The notes below the pieces were generated by a model. That model ran no database searches and was not told the origin of the DNA. It saw nothing but the letters and a program-made list of their open reading frames with translations. The translations under genes and the position numbers were made by a program. A DNA stretch of 64,000 nt from Dimorphilus gyrociliatus (Eukaryota > Annelida > Polychaeta > Dinophilidae). Below are positions 37,084 to 46,723 of the stretch, one piece after another; the stretch's first letter is position 1, and the number at the start of each line of letters is the position of its first letter. The DNA is taken from contig CAJFCJ010000006.1 in NCBI GenBank assembly GCA_904063045.1, positions 1,974,946 to 2,038,945 on the forward strand, given 5' to 3'.

Positions 37084-38289
37084 CTATAAGGTTTTAAATT
37101 GGCTTGTAGTTCTTGGATACAGAATATCTTCAAGCTTAACAGAGTAGCAGGAACGTTTAGCTTCTTTGTAGGCCTTTACAAGTCTATTGTTAACAACCAA
37201 AGTACAAGTCTTTGCATCTCTTTGGATAGGGTCAACAAAAATATATTCTTTATTGCCAATATAGCCCAAAATTCCTGTGTGCTGTTTGCTCAATAAGTTC
37301 GTGTTGCTGCCAATATCTTCTATCTCAATGTTCAAGAAGCCTTGTTTATAGTCAACAGGAACTCTTGTAACTCTAATAGAAAGAATTGCTTCAGCAGTTT
37401 TAGATTCAATAGAAATGCTATTCTTCAACACGGATATTCTTTGAACAAATTGTCGTTTATTTAGAGTAACTTCCTTTTCAATTCCCCAATTCATTTTTGA
37501 TTCTCTTAACCCTTCAATATGACCAGTAGAAATAGTTAACATTCCCAAAATGCTTTTAACGAACACTTTACTAATGTAGAAATCGTCACGAAGCTGGAAA
37601 TGAACAGTCACCCCTGAAAAGCAAGACATTCAACAATCAAATTACAAGTATGGATTCTCTGTTTATTCAACATACCCAATTTCTCATCACCGATAAATTC
37701 CATAATTTCACCAGCTTTTCCCATAATATCATAGCAAAGCTTAGCTTTCACTTTCTGATTATTTTCATCTACACCAGCAATATTTTGAATAATATGAGGA
37801 TCTTGACACATCTTTCCAGTTGTTGTATCATGAATATCGGCATGAAACTTGAAAGGAATGAACACTTCATCAAAAGGATCATTTTTAGCAATAACTTTAC
37901 ATGCAATGTTCAAAGTAAAAGTATCTCCTTGATGACAATTTGAATCTTCCAAAACTTGAATGGAAATGTCAACAGTTACTTGATTGGGAAAAAGTTCAAA
38001 TATCCCAGGTGTAACAATAACTTGTTGGCCAGGGAAAGATGATTCTCCAGATAACTGACATTGGTAAGTATGCGTGTCATCTACAGCTAGAGTGTATTTC
38101 AGTTGAAAATTATATTTTACTTCTTCATCAAGGGAATTTGGAAAGTTAGCTATCTCAAAAACTGTTGGAATATAAAGAACACATTAGTATATTAGTATTT
38201 TAATAGATATAACAAAAATATATTTAATAAAACTTACCATTTGCGGAAGCGCATACCAAGAAAGATACAAAAAAGAAGAACTTGTTCAT
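37084..38289 (-). CDS. Secreted protein with ITIH C-terminal-like domain, tandem copy 1
   Basis: Three exons: 38289-38238, 38161-37676 and 37613-37084, giving 355 residues. Exon 1 encodes a signal peptide (MNKFFFFVSFLVCASAN). The middle is a beta-rich region with spaced cysteines (YQCQL, SNCHQG, NIACKV, KMCQDP, AKLCYD). The C-terminal 170 residues contain VTVHFQLRDDFYISKVF, HTGILGYIGNKEYIF, TLVVNNRLVKAY and a final CYSVKLEDILYP. This order (GxLG, then xVxNRxL, then a cysteine and a terminal xxYP) resembles the C-terminal domain of inter-alpha-trypsin inhibitor heavy chains. The VIT and von Willebrand A domains of true ITIH proteins are missing. The domain call is from memory and moderate. Copy 2 follows at 38902-40179 with the same exon phases. 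Confidence 0.75.
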
Positions 38290-38901
38290 CTCGATAGGTA
38301 ATCAGAAAGTCTTTTTGTTCTTAAACTATCACGAATGAACACTTCAACTTTGCTGTAAATCACCAACTGATTCAACACAAAATTTCGGCTCCTTTTATAC
38401 TCTAATTACTACTCAAAGTAAATTACCAATTCTTAAGAAATCCGTGATAACTGTACTATTAAAAAAATTTGCAGATACTCAACAACGTTCTGGGATGTAG
38501 GTTTTGTTTAAAAAAAGATGAAAGATTACTTTTTTATGTCTTAGTTTTTATGGTATTTTTTACTAAAAAATATCTACTTTTCTTAATAAAAATAGTAAAA
38601 TTTGCTATTTTAACTATATTTTATAGTTAAAATATGAATTCTTAACCTTTATAGAATATTTTAAATCAAAAATTATTAATATATTATATCTATTTTTAAG
38701 TTTTCTTATATGGAATCGTCATCTAAAAATTCGAACAGTTTAGTACCGGCTGCAAAACTTTAATAAAAAGATGAGCGTTATCATCGTTTTTATTAACAAA
38801 CAAACAATTTTTTATATACCCAAATTATATCCAAGCTTTTTATGATAAATTTTAAAAAAAGAACGCTTAAAGTATGCTTTTTCTATAGTTTATTCTTTAA
38901 C
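38290..38901. other. Spacer between the two secreted tandem genes
   Basis: Very AT-rich, without an open frame of note. It holds the promoter of copy 1 and the 3' UTR of copy 2. Confidence 0.5.
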
Positions 38902-40179
38902 TTAAAACGTTTCCTCATTATTTAACAATCTTCTAAAAGAAGATAACGTCTGTGGATATAGTACATTTGACAATTTAATAGAATAACAAAACGATGATGT
39001 AAAAGATCTTTTCTTCTTAAAAGATTCAATATATCTCTGATTTATTAATAGTTTATGATCTTTACTTGATTCTGTTTTCTTAATAAACTTATACGATTTG
39101 TTCCAAACACTTCCCAGAATTCCTTGGTGAAATTCATCGAATGTTTTTCGATTCATTCCTGTATTTTCTATAACAATATCAAGATAATCGTTCCAAGCAT
39201 TCTGATGAATTATTCTAATCTGAATGGACAGTATCCTTTCACCTTTATTCATCTTAATATATAGATTCTTATCCATTTTTATTGAATAATGGATACCTTT
39301 CCTAATTTTCAATTCCCATTCCCCACCCCATTGCAGATTTTTAACACCAAATATACTTAACTGATCAACAGATATCTTAATTATGCCTTGTTCGTCCTCT
39401 ATAAAAATTTGTCCTATGTAATAATCATCACGAAATTCGGACAGAATGGAGACGGCTGCAAAAAATGTTTTTTACGTGTTTTTTTTTTGTTTTTTGAAGT
39501 AAAAATAGATGTAGAGGGTAAATAAAAAATTTAAAGGTCATTACTTAGCAGTTTATCTGATAATATTTCGTAAATCTCCCCACCAAGACCGTAAAAATTA
39601 TAACAAATATCTTCTTCAATAACGTCGTCTCTTTCGTTTGAACCCCTTATTCTTTGAACAACCCTGGGATCTTGACAACTAGGTCCGACTGTTGTATCAA
39701 TAATTTCTCTACTAAATAAAGTATTCTTTTGTTTTATATAAATTGTATCATTTGCTTTATCCGTCGAACAAGATCCTACAATTGTAATAATCGGACGATT
39801 ATCAATACAATTACCGTCTTCCAAAACTAGCAAATCGATATCATGTATAGGATTATTTTCGCTTATTATTATCTCATTTGGACTGATTGAACAGTTCTGA
39901 CCAGTGAACTTTAACCAAGTTTCAAACTTGCAATATAACTCATTCCCAGCCAATTGCGGGGGCCAGATCCCAGAGGGTAAGAGACCGAATTTAAATGTGC
40001 TTTTCTCCGCTTCAATAAAGAATTCTGGGGTACTAGAAAAACCTAATTCTACAGAAAAGAACACTATTTGAAGATAATATGTTATAAGAAAAAAAGGATA
40101 TAAAAATACCACCTACGTCAGCTGTCGCCCACGCTGAGAGAGCAAAAAGCAGCTGGATATTTACACAAAATATATGCAT
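38902..40179 (-). CDS. Secreted protein with ITIH C-terminal-like domain, tandem copy 2
   Basis: Three exons: 40179-40113, 40048-39545 and 39455-38902, giving 374 residues. The exon layout and all phases (1, 1) match copy 1 at 37084-38289, proof of tandem duplication. Exon 1 encodes a signal peptide (MHIFCVNIQLLFALSAWATA). Shared landmarks include SCQDPRVVQRIRG against MCQDPHIIQNIAG, ICYNFYGLGGEIYEI against LCYDIMGKAGEIMEF, EFRDDYYIGQIF against QLRDDFYISKVF, HQGILGSVWNKSYKF, and CYSIKLSNVLYP. Overall the copies have diverged strongly, so the duplication is old or selection is relaxed. The function is unknown; if the ITIH relation is real, a matrix or hyaluronan-associated role would be the first idea. 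Confidence 0.75.
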
Positions 40180-40582
40180 CTAAGAGCCTTTGTATGTCAG
40201 ATCTGAGCTTTTAAGAATATACAGTATATTTAATTATTGCGGGTGGCAATCTTTAACACTACTCATCTTTTCTAATGTCATTTAAACGTTCAAATAACAA
40301 AATAAAAATAAAAAACATAATTTCTATATAGGGCATTGAAAAAAGTAAACTTGATATGAATTTCCTTATTAATGACTGTTTAATAGAAATGGTCGATGGC
40401 TGCCTATGTTTAAGAAGCGAAAAAAAGGCCTTGAATAAAAGCAGGCTATTGTAATAGGTCCTAGTCTATTCAAGTTGATTCACGTCACCTATAGATATTG
40501 TGCGTGTATATATAAAGAGGGCGTATGTGGGATTGAAGGAAAACAATATTCATAGTTTTTATTCAGAACTTTACTGATCAGG
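40180..40582. other. Divergent promoter region of secreted copy 2 and the CABIT gene
   Basis: About 400 bases of AT-rich DNA between two divergent start codons. One ATATACAGTATATTT motif copy lies at 40217-40231, close to the start of secreted copy 2. TATATAAA at 40509-40516, about 70 bases ahead of the CABIT start codon, could be its TATA box. Confidence 0.45.
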
Positions 40583-41750
40583 ATGGAGGGTTTAAAGCTA
40601 AAAGATTTCTCTGAAAGTGCTCTACCAATAATGGTAGAGAATTGTTTAAATAATAAAAATATAGTAATTATATCAAAGAGAAGACGAACAAAAGCTATAG
40701 CTCATTTATTAAATGAACGAAATAGAAGATTTGAAATTCCTAAAGACTATTCGGGATGGTTTGCCATTTCTAAACAAGATTTTGAACCTCAAGTCGAAAG
40801 TAATAATAACTTAAAAGAACTTATTGAATCTGGATGTAAAAATTTTATGTTATTTAAGAGTTTAACTGCAAAATATGCTAAATTAGTCAACGACGATATT
40901 ATTGAATTACTTGAGGAGAAAATATTATATCCGGGTGAAATTTTAAAGGTTAATAAATGTTGTAAAAGTTCAGTTCAATCGAATAATGAAAGGTAGTTGA
41001 ATTTTAATATCAAAAAGTAGTCTATAATGTTAAAAAATCAATTTTTACTTTAGATCTCAGAGTTTAGATGAAGAACTACTACTTTGTACTGACAGAAAAA
41101 ATCGAAATATAGCTATACCTTTAAATTCATATGGTGAATTTAATCCTATTGGTGATAAGAATTATCTTAAACCAAATGCCCTATTCCAAATGGAGTTTAT
41201 ATTAAATCACTTTGAATTTCCAATAAATATAAAATTGGCTTTTTCTCATGCTCCAGCATCTTTTTCACCGACTTTTAATGGTTTGTTACAATTAATTGAA
41301 GTTCAAAAAGAAGATTCCTTCGTTATTGGCTATCCTCTCCAATCTGAGAAATTATTAGTTCAAGAAATTCCAATGAAAGAAAATCTAAGATTTAGAATAG
41401 CTTCACAATCAATCAATAATTCTTGGTTATCCGATGTAACTTCAAATTTATTTAAATATATAACGAATATTAAAGAATTGAAAGAATCATCTACGCTTCC
41501 CACATGTAATTTAAAACTCTTTGACGAATGTGTAATTATGTTTCCAAAAGTAAAGGAAGAGAAGAAAATGTCTACATCTTGGATGTTTCCTTTTTACGAG
41601 GAGAACAAGGAGGCAGAACCTATGTTACGGGAATTAAAAAATAACTATTCTAATAGAGAATCTACTGTAGCCTTGAGAAATGCTGTAAAGAGTGGTATAA
41701 TAAGACCAATTTCAATTAGAGAAGAAAACCTCATTGATGCTTATTGTTAA
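40583..41750 (+). CDS. CABIT-domain protein (THEMIS/GAREM-like)
   Basis: Two exons, 40583-40992 and 41054-41750, giving 368 residues. CABIT modules occur in THEMIS and GAREM, signalling adaptors that bind Grb2 and regulate phosphatases. Three stretches line up with the THEMIS module as I remember it. NIVIISKRRRTKAIAHLLNE followed by FEIPKDYSGWFA corresponds to the IPTSYKGKF region. LYPGEILKV corresponds to the loop with a pgd/L pattern. IAIPLNSYGEFNPIG with FEFPINIKLAFSH corresponds to LPLYMEGGF with RLPFNVKVSV. One full module spans about residues 20-250. There is no PxxP-rich tail or YxN site, so a Grb2-binding role is not evident. No signal peptide or membrane segment is present. The spliced junction restores frame exactly. 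Confidence 0.7.
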
Positions 41751-42251
41751 AAGAAATACTCTATTCAAAATCACAATATAATTATTCGTTTCTATTACAG
41801 AACATATTACTGTATTGAATTATTTTTGTATTCAACCGTTCGCTGTTCATATTTATCATAAAACATGTTTTCTGTACGCTTATTTCAATTGTTTGTTTTG
41901 AATCAAGATCTTTTTCGTTATATACAAGAATAATGAAACTAATTCCGGTGTAAATGTTCACTGTACGATCCGTTTACCTTTCCTCTTTCCTCTTCGCATC
42001 TCTGTCTATGTTACTACTGACTACTATCTGGCCTCTTAGCTAAACATTTTGTTTTCTCTATAGAGTATTTGGAAGCTTCTTTTTCTTCTATTTAGGTTGA
42101 TTTTTTCGCGTTTATTTTATCATATCTTTTTTTTTTTCTCTCTCGTGAAAAGAATCTTAAAATTCAACTATTTTTTCTTTTCAAATAACAATATAACAAG
42201 AGGAAGAAAAACAAATAATAGCACAAAAAAAGGTCAATAAAACAGATAAAA
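41751..42251. other. Spacer between CABIT gene and TLCD5 (convergent)
   Basis: Both genes end here. The stretch is AT-rich with TTTC and CTTT runs on the plus strand and holds two 3' UTRs. No other feature is seen. Confidence 0.5.
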
Positions 42252-43353
42252 TTAATCGCTTTTGGTCCGCTTTTTATGGCTTTGGAAGAATTCTTTAAAC
42301 ATCGTAGTGTACTTTTTGTAGGCATATTTGAGAATTGAAATCCAAAACACCACTCCAACAAGATAAATTGCAATACCGCCTGATTTATGAATTAAATTAG
42401 GTCGCTTTTGTGGAAGGTATGAATATAATAAACAGGAAGCAACTCCAATCCTTAAATAGCCGAATAGAACCATAAATATTAAATCGTTAAGTTCTCCGTA
42501 CCAGGTTTTATGAACGTCGTACTGTTTCAAGAAATAGCGCATCTGAAGGAAGGGATTAGTTAATTCTGACCCAAAGAGACAGGCAATCATTTCCGTACCA
42601 GCTTCATTTGTAAATACAACTAGAGACAGGCCTAGAATACTGATAAGATGATGACAAAGCATGACGATACCTGTTATAAAGAGATAGACTTATATATTTA
42701 AAAATTTAATCAGTTACATTATTTAGTCAGTCCAGTTGTTGAAAAAAAAACCAAGATACAAAAGGAAGCGATTTGATGAATCATTAACTTTAGAAGACTC
42801 TACTTAAAAGTAGAGATTTATTAAATATTACATAAGTTTATCGTTTAATTAATTATTTTTAGGCTATGAATTATTTTTATGGAGAAAAAACGATTGATTT
42901 CAAGAAAATTTCCTTAGAATATAATAAGTTTAGTAATGAAATGAAATGATAATACATTGACTTAAAAGTTTAACTATATAGGTCATTACCTGCCTTTAGA
43001 TATTAGCTACTACCAAGGTATTGAAATAGCAATAAGTAATATATTTTACCTTCGTTCCCATCGTGTAAGCACCATCCAAAATCGAACAAAAAGTAACCTA
43101 AAGATAGGCAACAGGTAATATGTTGAAGATCTGTATTTTCTCCCCCGGGATCGGTAAAGGGCCAAGGTCCTTCTATGAAGCCACACCAATAACTTAAAAG
43201 ACTAATAATAACAGCGTGTACAGCCGTAACAACTCTACAATGCCATTCACCGCCTAATTTTGGTTTAGTTTTTAATAATATTCTATAAACACAATACCAT
43301 ACGATTGAGGAACAACAAACAAGGCAAATTGAACCTCCTTGAGTATGTAACAT
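42252..43353 (-). CDS. TLCD5: TLC domain-containing protein 5 (TMEM136)
   Basis: Two exons, 43353-43050 and 42670-42252, giving 240 residues, the usual length. It is a multi-pass TLC-fold membrane protein; the family handles or senses lipids, and the precise reaction of TLCD5 is not established. Features that identify the subfamily include GFIEGPWPFTDPGGENTDLQ, LGYFLFDFGWCLHDGNEG, MLCHHLISILGL, ACLFGSELTNPFLQMRYFL and GYLRIGVASCLLY, each nearly identical in pattern to human TMEM136. Five to six hydrophobic segments are evident. The basic C-terminus (SHKKRTKSD) ends in the cytosol. It is divergent from PNKP, with 339 bases between the two start codons. Confidence 0.93.
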
Positions 43354-43692
43354 CTTCCTTAAGTTAATCCACTTAGTTGAATCTTATCACAGATTGTAGA
43401 AATACATCAGCCTATTCTATGGTTCTCGTATAGGATTGTTCAAAATCACCTTTGAAAAAAGTAAATTTGTTGTTGGAAGTCGTAACCTGTTTTTTAGGTT
43501 GTAATCAGGTTCTTATCCTTTCCAGTTTTGATCTAAAAATTAAAAAATCGGAAGACCTCTCCTAAAATAATTAGGTTTGTTCAATCAAAATACGGCTGGT
43601 CTGAGCGTGCCCGGAAAATCGAACTCAAAACAATTCACGCAATTTTCAGACTACATAAAAGAGGAATTTCTTCTCTTCAAATCATTAGACAT
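43354..43692. promoter_or_regulatory. Divergent promoter between TLCD5 and PNKP
   Basis: The 339 bases between the two start codons must contain both promoters. No TATA box or strong motif stands out. Confidence 0.5.
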
Positions 43693-45224
43693 ATGGCGAC
43701 CAAGAGAAAAGCAGTAACTGACGCGGAAAAGAAATCGAAGAAAGTTTTCGGTGAAACTGATTTGAAGTGGAATCTAATATGGAAGAGGATAGGCGAAGAA
43801 TTAAAGGCAGGAATTCCACCTGTAATGGCTCTTCTTTCTGATACATTGGAAGGACGAGAAAAAATAGCTGCTTTTGATATTGATGGCACTATTATTAAAA
43901 CCAAAAGTGGAAGGAAGTTCGCCACCGGTCCAGCTGATTGGTTGTTTTGGGATAAGAGTGTACCTAAAAAATTGAAGGAATATGATGAAAATGGTTATAG
44001 AATTGTGTTCTTTACAAATCAAGCAGGTGTAGAAAAGGGTAATACTAAAATTGAAGATCTTATGGTAAAATTTGAGAAAATTGTCGAATCTATAGATTGT
44101 CCAGTCTTTGTAAGCAATAATTAAATTAGTATGTGAAGCATTGGAGAAACTTACTAATTTTTTTCGTCAGGTCTTTGTATCAACTGGGACAAATCATTAT
44201 AGAAAACCTTGTACAACAATCTGGGATTTCTTTACAGCAAAGTGCAACGGCAATCAAACGATTAATAAAGAGGATAGCTTTTTTATTGGTGATGCTGCCG
44301 GTAGACCAAAGAATTGGGCACCTGGTAAATCTAAGGATTTTTCTGCATCAGATAGAATGTTCGCAGCTAATATTGGAATAAGTAATATTAAAATTTTTAA
44401 TAAAACCAATTACATAGTGATGTCAATACACTTACAGCTTTTAAGACACCTGAAGAATTCTTTTTAGGTCATAAAGCATGTAGACAATTTGAATGGGGTA
44501 GTTATGATCCATCAAATATTGTGGAGAATGCAAATGCAATGGAAACCTATCACAAAGAAGTTCGTAGTTAAATTAACAATCAATAACTTGAATAGTAAAT
44601 TTAAAACAGGAACAAGAAATTGTAGTGATGGTTGGTCCTCCAGCTTCTGGAAAGAGTACATTTAGTCGGCGAAATTTCAAGGATCATAATTACGTGATTG
44701 TTAATAGAGATACATTAGGTAAACAACAACTTTTTTATTATAAAATAGCATTTACCTATATTTATGACTTTCAATATCATCTTCTCAGGAACTGCAGATA
44801 AATGTTTAAAAGCTGCCGAAGAAGCTATAAAGAAAAAAAAAAGCGTTGTCTCAGACAATACCAATCCTTCAAAACATGCTAGAGCTGATTATTTAAAACT
44901 TGCTAAAAAATATAGTGAGTTTAATCGACTTTTTATATATATTTTACTGAAAAAGTTGTTTTTCCAAATTTTTCTTTTATAGAGCTTCCAATTAGGTGTA
45001 TACTTATAGATACAGATATCAAGTTAGCAAAACACTTGAACATTGTCCGAATGAATCAAACAGAGGGTAAAATAAGAAGAATACCAGACGTTGGTTATAA
45101 TGTTTTCAAGAAGAATTATGAAGAACCTCACATCAGCGAGGGTTTTACGGACGTTTTAAAAGTGCCAATTCAACTCAAGTTCGAAACTGATAGAGATAGA
45201 CAACTATTCCAACAGTGGACCTAA
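43693..45224 (+). CDS. PNKP: Polynucleotide kinase 3'-phosphatase without FHA domain
   Basis: Six exons: 43693-44109, 44171-44381, 44438-44559, 44610-44718, 44789-44914 and 44983-45224, giving 408 residues. PNKP restores 5'-phosphate and 3'-hydroxyl ends during DNA strand-break repair. The HAD phosphatase domain carries AAFDIDGTIIKTKSG with the catalytic Asp pair, VFFTNQAGVEKG, YRKPCTTIWDFF and FFIGDAAGRPKNWAPG. The kinase domain carries the P-loop VGPPASGKST, IVNRDTLG and SDNTNPSKHAR, then SEGFTDVL near the C-terminus. A basic N-terminus (MATKRKAVTDAEKKSKK) may be a nuclear signal. The FHA domain that tethers vertebrate PNKP to XRCC1/XRCC4 is absent; there is no room for it upstream because the TLCD5 start lies 339 bases away. 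Length fits a two-domain PNKP. The 44109/44171 junction repeats GTCTTTGT on both sides. Confidence 0.93.
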
Positions 45225-45440
45225 CCTTAAGTGTACATTATGTGTTCATAGCCAGAACAAGTTTTTTCTTTTAATTTTTTTTTATATAAACGCTTTTTTA
45301 AAAACTTGTTTTTCCTTGTCGTTCCGAGTGCGAAATAAAAAAAAATACACAATAAATTAGGTCATTTCTATTCAAAATGTAAGTGTTGTATTTGCAAGAG
45401 ATTAACTGGAAAATTTAACAAACAATAACAAACTGTCCAG

Positions 45441-45842
45441 TTAAAATGGCAAATTTCCTAACCACATTTTATTAGCTTCGTTCATTGGCAATCGAGTGTT
45501 GCTTTCCGGTCTCTCACCATCTCTGCAATCGTCCATCTTCTCCCTTGCGCCGAAGGAATCTTTCTGAGTACGAGTTTTATCGCTGCTAAATAGTTTGCGA
45601 CACTTTTTCATAAGGATCCAGGGATTTTTCAATTCGCTACCCTTTCGCTTCGATTTGCCTTTGACTTCTCTCTTCGCTTGATCTTCGTTAGTCACGGGTT
45701 GTCTTACGCTTTCATACATTGGCAAATCGGATTCGTGACTCTCCATATATACTCTCTCTGAGGCTCGTACTCGATCGATTCTCGGCGCATCGGGAGTTGA
45801 TATGATGGTTCGGGCTGGTGGAGTCGAGAATGGAGTTTGCAT
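45441..45842 (-). CDS. Orphan 133-residue basic protein
   Basis: A complete ATG-to-stop frame in a stretch of higher GC content than neighbouring spacers, with ordinary codon use. The protein is hydrophilic, rich in Arg, Lys, Glu and Ser, without signal peptide or membrane segment. It has proline-directed sites near the start (TPFSTPPAR, STPDAPR) and a central basic cluster (KGKSKRKGSELKNPW) that could be a nuclear localisation signal. I recognise no family. It is convergent with PNKP (217 bases apart) and divergent from CCDC12 (169 bases between starts), so it occupies a proper gene slot with its own promoter space. Confidence 0.6.
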   Translation of the reverse strand: MQTPFSTPPARTIISTPDAPRIDRVRASERVYMESHESDLPMYESVRQPVTNEDQAKREVKGKSKRKGSELKNPWILMKKCRKLFSSDKTRTQKDSFGAREKMDDCRDGERPESNTRLPMNEANKMWLGNLPF

Positions 45843-46011
45843 AACGATTCACGTTCTACCAATTATCTTCGTAAGGCAACTAACTAAAAATTCTTCCAGT
45901 CGATGGAAAAGGGACGAGCTTAGTGCAAATTCAAGCCTTTTTATACTTTAAATTTTAAGACGCCACCTAGTGTTCGACGCTTGAGCACTACTCACTGAGT
46001 TCGAAAGTGAT
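45843..46011. promoter_or_regulatory. Divergent promoter with CTCF-like site (orphan gene and CCDC12)
   Basis: Only 169 bases separate the two start codons. In the middle lies GACGCCACCTAGTG (45959-45972), whose complement CACTAGGTGGCGTC matches the CTCF core CCASYAGRKGGC at most positions. The site is 40 bases from the CCDC12 start codon. Confidence 0.5.
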
Positions 46012-46654
46012 ATGTCGACTGAGTTCGTCGGAAATCTCGCCGAAGAGGCAAAAAAAAGAAAGGAGCGCCTTAAAGCTCTAAGAGAAAAAGCAACTGACTC
46101 TAACGATCAATTGGATGATGGAAATCGTCCAAAAGAATCCCTACCAAAGTATAAATTCATAGTTTTTCACAATGTATACTCTTATATCGCTCAATAACAA
46201 TTATACAGACCTCAATTTCGAAGTTACAAGCCTCAAGATGAGAACTTGTCATTTACTCAAAAACAAGTCGGTGAACCCGTGGACAGTAAGTTTTTTATTG
46301 AGTTTTATCCCAGATAAAATCTGATTATAACTTGTTTACTTGCTCAAATTTGACAAATATTTGTATTATCGCTCATCGTAAGTGTAACGAATTTCAGTTG
46401 AGCCCGAAGTTAAAGATCAACTAGAGTCGGCAAACTTTTCAAACTTAGTAGAGGAAGTTGACCTCATTAATTTGGCTCCAAGAAAGCCAGATTGGGATTT
46501 GAAAAGAGACATATCGAAAAAACTAGAAAAACTAAATAGAAGGACCCAAAGGGCTATTGCTGAAATCATTAAAGAACGTCTTGAAAATCAGGGAGCAGCA
46601 GAGAATCTTGCTGCAGCTGTTCACAATATGAAAAATGAAGAGAGTAATGATTAG
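46012..46654 (+). CDS. CCDC12: Coiled-coil domain-containing protein 12, spliceosome component (Cwf18 family)
   Basis: Three exons, 46012-46148, 46209-46285 and 46398-46654, giving 156 residues, close to the vertebrate length. CCDC12/Cwf18 belongs to the spliceosome active in late B and Bact stages. The N-terminal EEAKKRKERLKALREK and the central RSYKPQDENL match the family. The C-terminal VEEVDLINLAPRKPDWDLKR and KKLEKLNRRTQRAIAEIIKE are almost identical in pattern to human CCDC12. The C-terminal helix is a short coiled coil. Phases agree at both junctions. The gene converges on HTRA2, with 69 bases between stop codons. Confidence 0.95.
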
Positions 46655-46697
46655 AGCATGCACTTTTTATTGTACAGTTTATTAGTCTTTTTTTTTA

Positions 46698-46712
46698 AAT
46701 AAAATTTTTATT
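46698..46712. terminator. Back-to-back polyadenylation signals of CCDC12 and HTRA2
   Basis: AATAAA on the plus strand (46698-46703) and AATAAA on the minus strand (read from 46712-46707) lie three bases apart, between stop codons at 46654 and 46724. The two signals would make the 3' ends overlap in opposite directions. Confidence 0.7.
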
Positions 46713-46723
46713 CATTTAAGTCA

